A stretch of 64,000 nt of DNA from G965230615 sp965230615 (lineage in GTDB: Bacteria; Pseudomonadota; Gammaproteobacteria; HTCC5015): contig OZ246012.1 in assembly GCA_965230615.1 (NCBI GenBank), positions 1-64,000 on the forward strand, given 5' to 3'. Below the pieces are notes generated by a model that made no database searches, was not told the DNA's origin, and saw nothing but the letters and a program-made list of their open reading frames with translations. The position numbers were made by a program, and so were the translations under genes. Of the stretch, positions 55,562 to 64,000 are shown piece by piece; position 1 is the first letter of the stretch, and each line of letters starts with the position of its first letter.

Positions 55562-56185
55562 ATGAAAGCCGTATTAGTGGGTGATTCAATATTCGATAAT
55601 GCGCCCTATGTTGAGCAGGGCGATGCTGTCTCGGATATTTTCCAGCGTGAAATCGTCGATACCGCGCTTGCACTGATCGCCGTCGATGGTGATATGACAA
55701 CCGATGTGGCAGCGCAGCTTAAAAAATTTCCAAAAGAAGCTACCCATGTATTTGTTAGCTGTGGCGGTAATGATGCCTTACAGGCGGCACATATATTGGG
55801 GCAAAGTGTAAGCAATGTTGGCGAAGCGTTAGATTACTTGTGCGAAATAAAACAGCGTTTTCGAAGTAATTACCAAACTATGCTACAGCAAATATTAGCC
55901 AAGCATAGCAATGTCTGTGTTTGTACCGTATACAATCAGGTTCCCGGTATGCCAGAGAGTGCACTCACGGCCTTAGCGCTATTTAATGAGGTGATTTTGC
56001 AGGAGGCTTTCTCGCTAAAATTGCCTGTGATTGATTTAAGATTAGTGTTTAATGACATCAGGGATTATTCGCCAGTGTCACCGATCGAGCCATCGGTGTA
56101 TGGTGGAGAAAAGCTGGTCAGTGTTATACATCAAGTGTTAAAAGCGCATGACTTTGCATGTGATCACAGTGTGGTTTATAGCTAA
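55562..56185 (+). CDS. SGNH/GDSL-type hydrolase
   Basis: 207 residues. LVGDSIFDN contains the block I Ser, VFVSCGGNDAL the block III Asn; the usual DxxH of block V is not evident near the C-terminus (PSVYGGEKLVSVIHQV), where the His may be displaced. No signal peptide. Esterase activity is likely but the substrate is unknown. Confidence 0.75.
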   Translation: MKAVLVGDSIFDNAPYVEQGDAVSDIFQREIVDTALALIAVDGDMTTDVAAQLKKFPKEATHVFVSCGGNDALQAAHILGQSVSNVGEALDYLCEIKQRFRSNYQTMLQQILAKHSNVCVCTVYNQVPGMPESALTALALFNEVILQEAFSLKLPVIDLRLVFNDIRDYSPVSPIEPSVYGGEKLVSVIHQVLKAHDFACDHSVVYS

Positions 56186-56207
56186 ATACCGCTGTCAGCT
56201 TACCGTA

Positions 56208-56810
56208 TTAATACTGCAATTTAAAATTAAACGCCATCGACAAGCGCGCCTGCTCGCTGTAATGAGGTGCCACCATATGTAATAAATAAGCAGGGAACAA
56301 CAGCACTTTACCCGCTTCAGCCGGATAGTTGATGGTCGGCGCACGATTTTTTGACCAGTTCGCAGGAACAGGATCAAAGAAAACAATATCCCCGTCTTGA
56401 ATGGCCTGGGTTTTCTCTGTTTGCGGTGTATCATCATTTAAGTAGACAACACCTGACCAATCTTGTGGGTAATGGTGATGCGGCGCGTTCCAATGCCCCT
56501 GCCAATTGATATTGGCCCAGCAATTTACCAAATGAATATCCTGAATACTGCTGTCTTGCTCGTGATGCTTAATACACTGGCTGCTAATCGTGTAGAGTTG
56601 CTGCATAAGCCACTGTATGGCCGGGTTGGAGTCCGTATGTAGCTGGTCATTCGAATGCCAGCCACCCTGATTGCTACGCACGACACCCGCATCCTGTTGG
56701 TGCAGGCTATGAATATGCTTGATTAGTGCCTGCTGGTATTGGCCGAAATCCGCCAGCCAAAATTCAAAAATAGGAATGCCAAAGTGAATGCGGTTTTCTA
56801 TATTAGCGCT
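56208..56810 (-). CDS. 2-oxoglutarate/Fe(II)-dependent oxygenase-like protein
   Basis: 200 residues from ATG 56810; an in-frame start 87 bp upstream is less likely because the protein fold begins at FGIPIFEFWL. WGHWNAPHHHYPQDWSGVVYL-type segment supplies His ligands, and LLFPAYLLHMVAPHYSEQARLSMAFNF supplies the distal His and the Arg for 2-oxoglutarate. Matches the TIGR02466-type putative oxygenases. Convergent with the SGNH hydrolase. Confidence 0.8.
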   Translation of the reverse strand, partial: SANIENRIHFGIPIFEFWLADFGQYQQALIKHIHSLHQQDAGVVRSNQGGWHSNDQLHTDSNPAIQWLMQQLYTISSQCIKHHEQDSSIQDIHLVNCWANINWQGHWNAPHHHYPQDWSGVVYLNDDTPQTEKTQAIQDGDIVFFDPVPANWSKNRAPTINYPAEAGKVLLFPAYLLHMVAPHYSEQARLSMAFNFKLQY

Positions 56811-57013
56811 CATGCGGTGTATCTTTACCTGTTTGTTGCTAGTCTTTATAGGGCGTGGAAATAAGCATAATAACGGCTGTTTGGCGCTAATGTCCAATTT
56901 ATGCTATTGGCAATAAGTCGTACTAGAGCTGATTTTTGCCAATGTGATTTTGACCTTAAAATCACGCTGGGTCAGCTAATATTTAGCGTATAGAATATCC
57001 CTTGGAGGGCAAT

Positions 57014-57505
57014 ATGCTAACACTCAAAGGCGCGGTATGTATCGATGCACCACTGGAGCAAACCTGGGCGGTGCTCTCTGATTTGGAGCGAATTTCAGAT
57101 TGGTCTGAAGAAATACAGACGGCTGTCTGTGTCAGTCAGCAAAAACGCGGTGTGGGCGCACAGCGTGAATGCTTGCTAAGCAACAATATCACCATCGAAG
57201 AACAGATTATCGCTTGGCAGGAAGGCCAAAGCTTTACCTATGAGGCGCATAATATCCCCTTGGTGGCCAAAGCCAAAAATACCTGGCGTGTGGCAGAGCA
57301 GCAAGGCAAAACACTATTGAGCACTGAATCTGAGATTGTAATGCAAGGTGGCCTGTTAGGTGTAATCTGTTTGCAGCCGCTGATGTATCTGATGGCACGT
57401 TTAATGGGCGGTAAAACCTTAGCGGCATTAAAATACTTAGTGGAGCAGGGGCAACCTTATCAAGGCAAGTATTCATCGTTGCCGCCAGTGTCTGTTATTT
57501 GCTGA
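57014..57505 (+). CDS. SRPBCC family protein (polyketide cyclase/dehydrase-like)
   Basis: 163 residues from ATG 57014, GGAGGG upstream. Starts LKGAVCIDAPLEQTWAVLSDLERISDWSEEI, the usual opening of START-like lipid/ligand-binding folds, and ends with the long C-terminal helix (AALKYLVEQG). Ligand unknown. Confidence 0.85.
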   Translation: MLTLKGAVCIDAPLEQTWAVLSDLERISDWSEEIQTAVCVSQQKRGVGAQRECLLSNNITIEEQIIAWQEGQSFTYEAHNIPLVAKAKNTWRVAEQQGKTLLSTESEIVMQGGLLGVICLQPLMYLMARLMGGKTLAALKYLVEQGQPYQGKYSSLPPVSVIC

Positions 57506-57556
57506 TGCGCTTGTGGCTTGAACACCATTTATTCTGTAACAAGCAGGAAGTAGCGA

Positions 57557-57751
57557 ATGCAAGAAGATAACAATAAAAGCCAAAAATCATCGAAGCCAGT
57601 TAGCTTAAGCGTGGGTGCTGCGCTGGCTGTAGGGATTGGCATTGGTGCAGCGATTGGTAGCAGCAGCGGCCAGATGACCTTCGGGCTTGCCATTGGACTG
57701 GCGATCGGCGCAGTGTTTGCGCTGGTGCTTTATGCGGCGAAAAATAATTAG
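57557..57751 (+). CDS. Small membrane protein
   Basis: 64 residues: hydrophilic N-terminus, then two Gly/Ala-rich membrane helices (about 19-33 and 41-60), ending in KNN. AGGAAG precedes the ATG. Function unknown. Confidence 0.7.
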   Translation: MQEDNNKSQKSSKPVSLSVGAALAVGIGIGAAIGSSSGQMTFGLAIGLAIGAVFALVLYAAKNN

Positions 57752-58003
57752 GCATAGCCTCGCGCTGAGTTTGGTTTGGGTAAGCCGAATAGTGTATTTA
57801 TATATCTGCTAATATCAGCAGACGACAACCATTTAATCTCTCAGCTCAAAGATTTTTCCTATTCCTGGCTGCCCCCTTGCTGCTAAGGCTAAGTGCAGTA
57901 AATATTGCTGAGCCTTATCATCAATATTTGGCATAGTTCTTAATTCCTGATTAGCCAGTAACGCTATTATGCCGATTTTCTAGGGAGATATGCCAATAAA
58001 GCA

Positions 58004-58057
58004 TTGAAAAGCTAAAAACAGCGGTCTATGATAAACACAATAATAAAAGGGCTAATA
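58004..58057 (+). promoter_or_regulatory. Promoter-repeat D
   Basis: TTGAAA at 58004, 17-bp spacer, TATGAT at 58027, AGGGCTAATA at 58048. Reads towards the M48 peptidase gene 315 bp downstream, with a doubtful small frame between. Confidence 0.72.
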
Positions 58058-58064
58058 GGGTAAT

Positions 58065-58295
58065 GTGATGAACTTACTCATAAAACCGTGCTTTCAAGGC
58101 AGGTTCTATAAAGTCCCTCTCTGGGCAAAAAACCAACGAATATGCGACAGTGTCGGATATTCTCGAAAACGACTTATCAGTCTCTCAACAGTACTGTTGC
58201 CCGCCTGTGGCTGTGCGCCTAAGGTGGTCGCTAGGTGCTGTGCATTTATTGATATTCTGCCCTTAAAGTATTATTTCAGCACAAGCGAAAAATAG
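58065..58295 (+). CDS. Doubtful small protein
   Basis: 76 residues immediately after promoter-repeat D. Cys-rich (LLPACGCAPKVVARCCAF), no good ribosome site and no family. Could be a leader peptide or chance frame; listed because the promoter directly precedes it. Confidence 0.25.
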   Translation: MMNLLIKPCFQGRFYKVPLWAKNQRICDSVGYSRKRLISLSTVLLPACGCAPKVVARCCAFIDILPLKYYFSTSEK

Positions 58296-58371
58296 TGCAA
58301 AACACAAAGAGAATAAGGTGTGCAAAAACATCTTAGTGCTTGTTGGTTATTAAAAATAAAAGAGGCTTCCC

Positions 58372-60699
58372 ATGTCAGATGCATTTGATTATCCGAACAG
58401 TCCGAGCGATGTACCACCAGAATTAACTCAGGCGAAAGCCAGTTATCGTCGACAAGCCTGGTTGGCAATGGCGGGTTTGCTGGCCTTTATCGTATTTTAT
58501 CTGGCCTTAGCGGCTTGTTTTGGTTTTATTGCTTATAGCAACCTTATTGCCTTGCAGTCCGGTGGAGTCGATCTGTTTCAAATTGTGGTTGCCTTTATCG
58601 CGCTGTTGCTAACGGTGTTTATGGTGAAGTCTTTATTTACGGTGCGCAAAACAGGTAATCCAGGGGGGATTGAAGTCACCGCTGAAGAAGAGCCTAAACT
58701 GTTCGCTTTTCTGCATCGCCTGGCCGATGAAATCGGTGCGCCAAAGCCGTATCGTGTTTTTATTACGCCAGAGGTGAACGCAGCAGTATTCTATGATTTG
58801 TCACTGATTAATTTGATTTTCCCCTCGAAGAAAAACCTGATTATTGGTTTGGGTCTGGTTAATGTAACGAACCTGGGAGAGTTAAAAGCGGTATTGGCCC
58901 ATGAATTTGGGCACTTTGCACAAGGCTCAATGGCTGTTGGACGCTGGGTGTATATTGCGCAACAAATTATCTCGCATATGGTTGCCACGCGCGACTGGTT
59001 GGATTCAATCGTGCGTTTTATTTCACGTATTGATCTTAGAGTGGCTTGGGTAGGCTGGTTACTGGCACTGATTATCTGGTCTATTCGTTCTTTAATGGAT
59101 ACCTTATTTCGTATTGTGATTATTGCCGAGCGTGCTTTAAGTCGCGAGATGGAATTCAATGCTGATTTGGTAGCCGTGTCTGTGACAGGCAGTGATGCCT
59201 TGGTTAATGCCTTGCATAAACTGCAGGCCGCCGATGAAGCCTGGCAGACCGCATTGGATGTTGCGCAACGTGAAGCAGGCAATGGCAAGCGTGTTACCGA
59301 TTTATTCAGTGCCCAACAAAAAGCGGTGAGCACCATTGGCCGGGTATTGAATGATCAAAACTATGGTGTGGTGCCTGAGCCGCAATGTAATGATATCAGT
59401 CAACATAGAGTATTTTCAGAACAAACCGCTAAACCGCCACAAATGTGGTCTACCCATCCGGCCAACCGTGATCGCGAAGACAATGCTAAAAACCACTATA
59501 TTGCCGCTGAGATTGATGAGCGATCGGCCTGGCGAGTGTTTGCTGACCCTGAAGCCTTGCGGCAAAAGATCAGTCTTAATTTTTATAATGCAGATAAAGT
59601 GACTGAGATGGAAGAGGTGGCAGCCGATGCTGCGGTGGCGCAATACTTCAATAAAACATCATATTCATCAGCTTATCGGGGCACCTATTTATCGCGCAGT
59701 CCGGTGCGTAATTTTGCCAGTGTCGATGAGTTGTTAAAAGCAGCCACCGTTGATGGAGAGGCCAAGTCTATTTTGCAAAATCTCTACCCCGCATCTATTG
59801 CTGATCAGCTGGAAAATGCACGCAGTCTGGATGCTGAACGAGATACATTGCAAGCACTGGCATCAGGTGAGCTTAAACCATCAGGTGGTGTGATTCGCCA
59901 CCGCGGTAAAGAGTTAAAGAAAAGCGAAATACCGGAAGCCATAGAGCAGATTGCTAAAGAAAGAAAAGCCGTTGCTGATCAGTTAAAAAAACATGATGCC
60001 AATTGCCGTCAGGCTCACCTGCTGGCAGCCAGACAATTAGGTAATGGCTGGGAAGACTATTTGCTGTGCTTGATTAAATTATTACACTGCACAGAACATT
60101 TGCGCGCTGTTGTTAATAATGAGCAGGCATTGCTGGTCAATACCTGGCAGGTGATCACGGCCGATGGCCAAATAGGGCATTTCGAAAAGCGCCGTATATT
60201 AAATGTTTGTCAGCAGACGCAAGAGACCTTACGCAATGTCTCTGCCTATATGAATCAAATTAACTTGCCTGAATCCATCGCTGAAACAACAGGCATTAAT
60301 AACTGGGTCGAGCAATGTCCGAAATTTGATTTGGCCGATGTTAATAAAAAGAACTGGGGTGAGTGGTGTCAAGCGGCGTCACAAGTGATGGATGATATGG
60401 CTTATGCTTTATCGATTGTACAGTCGACAGCCTTGGAAACGCTTATTAAGAGCGAACAAACCGTTGCACTGCATATTGCTAATGGCACTAGCCCCGATGC
60501 AGCACCGTCGGCAGGTAGCTGTCCGGCAGGCTATCCTGTGCTAATGCCAGGCACAGAACATGTATTGCAAAGTAAGCTCGATTTATGGAATCGCTTTCAA
60601 TTAGCGCATGGCTTTACACCAACCCTGTTGCGCTTACTGGTTGCTTTGGGTATTGTGGGCGGCACTATTTATAGTGGCTTCGTGGGGTTTAATTTGTAG
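58372..60699 (+). CDS. M48 family membrane metallopeptidase
   Basis: 775 residues. Membrane segments at about 30-58 and 68-85, then a Ste24/HtpX-type peptidase with VLAHEFGHFAQGS (HExxH) near 178 and the third zinc ligand Glu in REMEFNADLVAV near 260; a further hydrophobic stretch lies between. A long helical region (about 350-730) and a final membrane helix follow. Much longer than HtpX, so the C-terminal half is an added domain of unknown role. A terminator follows at 60741. Confidence 0.88.
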   Translation: MSDAFDYPNSPSDVPPELTQAKASYRRQAWLAMAGLLAFIVFYLALAACFGFIAYSNLIALQSGGVDLFQIVVAFIALLLTVFMVKSLFTVRKTGNPGGIEVTAEEEPKLFAFLHRLADEIGAPKPYRVFITPEVNAAVFYDLSLINLIFPSKKNLIIGLGLVNVTNLGELKAVLAHEFGHFAQGSMAVGRWVYIAQQIISHMVATRDWLDSIVRFISRIDLRVAWVGWLLALIIWSIRSLMDTLFRIVIIAERALSREMEFNADLVAVSVTGSDALVNALHKLQAADEAWQTALDVAQREAGNGKRVTDLFSAQQKAVSTIGRVLNDQNYGVVPEPQCNDISQHRVFSEQTAKPPQMWSTHPANRDREDNAKNHYIAAEIDERSAWRVFADPEALRQKISLNFYNADKVTEMEEVAADAAVAQYFNKTSYSSAYRGTYLSRSPVRNFASVDELLKAATVDGEAKSILQNLYPASIADQLENARSLDAERDTLQALASGELKPSGGVIRHRGKELKKSEIPEAIEQIAKERKAVADQLKKHDANCRQAHLLAARQLGNGWEDYLLCLIKLLHCTEHLRAVVNNEQALLVNTWQVITADGQIGHFEKRRILNVCQQTQETLRNVSAYMNQINLPESIAETTGINNWVEQCPKFDLADVNKKNWGEWCQAASQVMDDMAYALSIVQSTALETLIKSEQTVALHIANGTSPDAAPSAGSCPAGYPVLMPGTEHVLQSKLDLWNRFQLAHGFTPTLLRLLVALGIVGGTIYSGFVGFNL

Positions 60700-60740
60700 C
60701 CGCTAATAATGCTTTGCTGTTTGTAGCAAGGTTTAAGAAG

Positions 60741-60769
60741 AGCAGCGGCAGTGTGTCGCTGCTTTTTTT
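60741..60769 (+). terminator. Rho-independent terminator after the M48 peptidase
   Basis: AGCAGCG, 9-base loop, CGCTGCT then a T-run. Located between the convergent M48 and csiV genes. Confidence 0.8.
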
Positions 60770-60794
60770 ATTACTTTTTTTATTGATGCGCTGA

Positions 60795-61769
60795 CTAAGA
60801 CGACTCTTCTTCAAGCTTAAACGGTGAGACCTTAACAATAATGCCCAGCAGTGGGTGGTCGAGAAAGTGGATCTCATTACTGCGCATACGGCGATGATCT
60901 TTGATATTAAACCCATGCAGTGTGGTGAAGTCTGATTGTTTATTTGCCAGGGCAATTTTATAGCTATTGTCAGTATCGGGTATGGCTTGTAGTTTCACCG
61001 GCTCCATTAATAATAAGTCAGTATAAATATGTAAAAAGCGGCTCAGCACAATTTTGACATTGCCGTCGATTTGATAAATATCATCATCGCTGAGTGTGAT
61101 GCCATCATCTAAGCGTTGGTATTCACGAATCACGGCGTTTGAAACGATGCCATCATCATTGGTGGTTTGGTAAAACAAAGAGCCGTATTTTTCAATAAGC
61201 GCTTCTGGGTTGTCGGCTAATGCTGGGTCTTCATAACCCCAGTTCAGTCTGGCTGGCTTTGTGGTTTCTGAATTTGTGCTTTTAGCATTTTCTTCTCGTG
61301 CCACTGCGTTATTCAATGCTGTACCATCAGCTGACAGTAATAGATTACTGCTCTCATCGAGTAATGTATTGCTTGCGGCATAACGCTTGCCTACACGGAT
61401 GCGCACATCAAACGCTTCGTCTTTGTTTAAGCCTTGTTGCTGCCAGCCACGGTAAGCCAGCAAATGATAACGGCTGGATTTCTCGAGGTTGTCGGCTATC
61501 CCGTTTAGGGTTAGCTCGTCTGCTGTCAGGCGGCGCATCAGATCTTCGGCTGCTTTGCTGTTGGGTTGAATGCTTTCTAGGGTTTGCGGTATGCGCCAAG
61601 TGTCTGGCCAGGTCTCGGTATTGAAGTTCTCGGTATTGCTTTGGGTAAAGATTAGCAACTCAATATTGTAAATGCGCTCTTCCGCATGGCTAATGCCGAT
61701 AGTATTGCATGCAACAACAGTGATTAACAACAGCAGGTGATTTCGTATTTTCATCGGTGAAAGTATCAT
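60795..61769 (-). CDS. csiV: CsiV family periplasmic protein
   Basis: 324 residues. The ATG at 61769 overlaps the mfd stop by one base (TAATG) and has AGGAAG 7 bp upstream. Signal peptide to ISHAEE, then YNIELLIFTQ, the typical beginning of CsiV proteins, and an ending FLDHPLLGIIVKVSPF. In Vibrio cholerae CsiV binds peptidoglycan and helps LpoA activate PBP1a. The mfd-csiV order is common in gammaproteobacteria. Confidence 0.88.
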   Translation of the reverse strand: MILSPMKIRNHLLLLITVVACNTIGISHAEERIYNIELLIFTQSNTENFNTETWPDTWRIPQTLESIQPNSKAAEDLMRRLTADELTLNGIADNLEKSSRYHLLAYRGWQQQGLNKDEAFDVRIRVGKRYAASNTLLDESSNLLLSADGTALNNAVAREENAKSTNSETTKPARLNWGYEDPALADNPEALIEKYGSLFYQTTNDDGIVSNAVIREYQRLDDGITLSDDDIYQIDGNVKIVLSRFLHIYTDLLLMEPVKLQAIPDTDNSYKIALANKQSDFTTLHGFNIKDHRRMRSNEIHFLDHPLLGIIVKVSPFKLEEESS

Positions 61770-64000
61770 TAGGCTGCTTCCTGGTTGGCCAGTTCTTTGG
61801 TGAGTAGACGTTCTAAAACATTGATCAGTTGTTCGGTGCTGTTATAGCTGCGGGTAAACCAGAGTTTGCGTTTGCCATCAAACTTATAGGCTTGCGGCTG
61901 CATTTGAATTAACTTAATCAAACGTTCAGGGGCAATATTCGGCTGGTCGGTAAATTCAATTTGACCGCCTTCTAAATGCGCTTTGATTTTATTAATGCCA
62001 ATATGCGCGGTTTTGAGTTTTAATTCGGTGACGGCAAACAGGTTTTTGGCAGGTTCAGGTAATAGACCAAAGCGGTCAATGAGTTCTACTTGCAATTCAC
62101 GCAGGCTTTCTTGATCTTTGGCATTGGCAATGCGCTTGTACAGCACTAAGCGGGTATGCACATCAAAGATATAATCGTCTGGTAATAGGGCAGGAATGCC
62201 TAAGTCGATTTCCATACCGCTGCGCAACGGCGCATCCAGCATAGGCTCATCGCCTTGTTTCATGGCTTTTACCGCTTGCTCCAGCATTTCGGTGTACATG
62301 GTATAACCGACTTCATGAATTTGACCACTTTGATCTTCACCTAACAACTCACCCGCACCGCGAATTTCCAAGTCATGCGAGGCCAGGGTAAAACCGGCGC
62401 CTAAGTCTTCGAGGGATTCAATCGCCTCCAAGCGTTTCTTGGCATCGGCTGTCATGGCCTTGACCGGCGGTGTAAACAGATAAGCATAAGCCCGGTGATG
62501 CGAGCGGCCAACGCGACCGCGTAATTGATGCAGCTGGGCCAGACCAAAGCGATCCGCGCGGTTAATTAAAATGGTGTTAGCGGTGGGCACATCAATACCG
62601 CTTTCAATAATAGTGGTACACAGCAGGATATTAAAACGCTGATGATAAAAATCCAGCATAACTTGTTCTAGTTCGCGCTCTGGCAATTGCCCATGGGCAA
62701 TACCAATGCGAGCCTCTGGAATAATTTTTTGCAGCTCTTCGGCTATTTTATGAATAGATTGTACTTCGTTATGCACAAAGTATATTTGGCCACCCCGCTT
62801 TAATTCGCGCTGGCAAGCTTCTGAGATTAAGCCGTCTTTCCATTCACTCACAAAGGTTTTAATGGCGTTACGCCGTGCCGGTGGTGTGGCAATAATGGAT
62901 AACTCGCGCAAACCTGACATGGCCATATTCAGGGTACGTGGTATCGGTGTGGCGGTTAAGGTAAGAATATCGACTTCAGCGCGCAGGGATTTTAGCTTTT
63001 CTTTATGGCGCACACCAAAGCGATGTTCTTCATCAATAATGAGTAAACCTAAGTCTTTAAAGTCAATGCCTTTTTGGATTAGCTTGTGTGTGCCAATCAC
63101 TACATCTACTTTACCTGTGCTTAAGCCTGTAATGACTTGGTTTTGTTCTTTGGCAGTATTAAAGCGAGATAAGCATTCTATTTGCACTGGCCAGTCAGCA
63201 AAGCGGTCTAAAAAGTTTTGGTAGTGTTGCTGTGCCAATAGTGTCGTTGGCACTAATAGTGCGACTTGTTTGTTATCTTGCAGGGCGGTAAAGGTTGCAC
63301 GCATTGCCACTTCGGTTTTACCAAAGCCGACATCTCCACAGACTACCCGGTCCATCGGTTGGCCCTGGGTCATATCATCTACCACCGCTTCAATCGCGGC
63401 TAACTGATCGGGCGTTTCTTCAAACGGGAAGCTGGCCGCGAAGGTCAGCATGTCTTTCGGGTCGGGCGTGAACTTATGACCCACGCGTGCCGCACGGCGA
63501 GCATAGACGTCCAATAACTCTGCAGCTACATCGCGAATCTTTTGTGCGGCTTTGCGTTTGGCTTTTTGCCATTGATCAGTGCCGAGCCGATGCAAGGGTG
63601 CATGTTCAGGCGCGGCACCACTGTAACGGCTAATTAAATCTAACGACGAGACCGGGACAAATAACTTATCATTGTCGGCATATTCGAGCGTCAGAAACTC
63701 AGTGGTCACTCCACCGACTTCTAAGGTTTGCAGGCCTAAATAACGGCCGACACCATGTTCTTCGTGTACAACCGGTGCGCCAATATGCAAGTCGGTCAGT
63801 GAGTTAATAATTGTTTCAGCATCACGGCCCGGACGGCTTTTACGGCGGCGCTGTTGTTGCGCGCGTTCACCAAAGATTTGTGCTTCGGTGATTAACAATA
63901 AAGCATTATCGCTGTCTTGGTTTAATAGCAGCCCTTTGTCTAAGGGGCCTTGGGTGATACCTAGCGGGTTATCGCTGCTGATAAAGGCCTGCCAACTATC
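61769..64000 (-). CDS. mfd: Transcription-repair coupling factor Mfd (N-terminal part outside window)
   Basis: The frame runs off the right edge; the visible 743 codons are the C-terminal two thirds. Visible parts: RNA-polymerase-interacting CarD-like domain (GAPVVHEEHGVGRYLGLQ), helicase motif I GDVGFGKTE, DEEH in LLIIDEEHRFG, TATPIPRTLNMAMSG, motif VI QLRGRVGRSHHRAYAY, and the C-terminal TRCF domain. Mfd removes stalled RNA polymerase and recruits UvrA for repair of the transcribed strand. Translationally coupled to csiV. Confidence 0.97.
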   Translation of the reverse strand, partial: DSWQAFISSDNPLGITQGPLDKGLLLNQDSDNALLLITEAQIFGERAQQQRRRKSRPGRDAETIINSLTDLHIGAPVVHEEHGVGRYLGLQTLEVGGVTTEFLTLEYADNDKLFVPVSSLDLISRYSGAAPEHAPLHRLGTDQWQKAKRKAAQKIRDVAAELLDVYARRAARVGHKFTPDPKDMLTFAASFPFEETPDQLAAIEAVVDDMTQGQPMDRVVCGDVGFGKTEVAMRATFTALQDNKQVALLVPTTLLAQQHYQNFLDRFADWPVQIECLSRFNTAKEQNQVITGLSTGKVDVVIGTHKLIQKGIDFKDLGLLIIDEEHRFGVRHKEKLKSLRAEVDILTLTATPIPRTLNMAMSGLRELSIIATPPARRNAIKTFVSEWKDGLISEACQRELKRGGQIYFVHNEVQSIHKIAEELQKIIPEARIGIAHGQLPERELEQVMLDFYHQRFNILLCTTIIESGIDVPTANTILINRADRFGLAQLHQLRGRVGRSHHRAYAYLFTPPVKAMTADAKKRLEAIESLEDLGAGFTLASHDLEIRGAGELLGEDQSGQIHEVGYTMYTEMLEQAVKAMKQGDEPMLDAPLRSGMEIDLGIPALLPDDYIFDVHTRLVLYKRIANAKDQESLRELQVELIDRFGLLPEPAKNLFAVTELKLKTAHIGINKIKAHLEGGQIEFTDQPNIAPERLIKLIQMQPQAYKFDGKRKLWFTRSYNSTEQLINVLERLLTKELANQEAA

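Noticed and set aside
61298..61624. Plus-strand frame opposite csiV
   Set aside because: Shadow of a well-supported csiV gene; no start signal.

Overview
The window reads as accessory and flanking chromosome of a marine-type gammaproteobacterium. The mfd-csiV pair at the right edge, GlyGly-CTERM and PEP-CTERM-like sorting tails, a YHS protein and DUF2721 point to the Cellvibrionales/Pseudomonadales/Alteromonadales range. This placement is inference from gene content only. Coding density and base composition change sharply: Rhs cores are GC-richer, and toxin tips and immunity genes are strongly AT-rich.

Bases 1-32050 are a polymorphic-toxin (Rhs) locus that appears to act as a tip archive. 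A giant Rhs protein, open at the left edge, carries an IgGFc-binding-like N-terminal part, Ig/cadherin-like repeats, YD repeats, an Rhs core and an unrecognised toxin tip with an immunity gene. Downstream lie five further tips, each with its own immunity gene: HINT + ENPNPGKRP-type toxin; NucA/NucB DNase with an SMI1/KNR4 lipoprotein; DUF4258-like toxin; HINT + colicin-D-like tRNase; and an ART-HYD1 toxin split by a REP-type transposase element, with an Imm42-like gene. Three of the tips are start-less. They are joined to the same ~118-bp leader repeat, which ends in a stop codon exactly where core homology (LFTGEQF) begins. SymE/XRE gene pairs, two nested IS families and a MITE family with GGACACCCA/TGGGTGTCC ends mark the module borders.

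Inside this locus, 12.2-17.9 kb holds a mobile element: XRE regulator, divergent CHC2/TOPRIM primase-helicase, tyrosine recombinase and a ParE/RelE toxin-antitoxin pair. Two ACTCT/AGAGT operators overlap the divergent promoters. A GC-rich 79-bp attC-like palindrome and an HEPN-motif gene follow.

Bases 32-43 kb carry secreted and regulatory genes: a lipoprotein esterase, a YHS protein, a polyproline-linked metzincin, a Ser/Thr kinase fused to a cyclic-nucleotide-binding domain, a HigBA-like pair, a Gfo/Idh/MocA oxidoreductase and small membrane proteins. Bases 43.8-47.1 kb look like an integrase-less array of integron gene cassettes: six small unrelated genes, all on one strand, separated by attC-like sites whose ends pair with the starts of their own cassettes. 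Bases 47-61 kb are mostly single metabolic or envelope genes. Four near-identical sigma70 promoters there, each with a 17-bp spacer and a conserved AGGGC(TAATA) block exactly 21 bp from the start of the -10, form a dispersed promoter family. The window ends in csiV and mfd on the minus strand.
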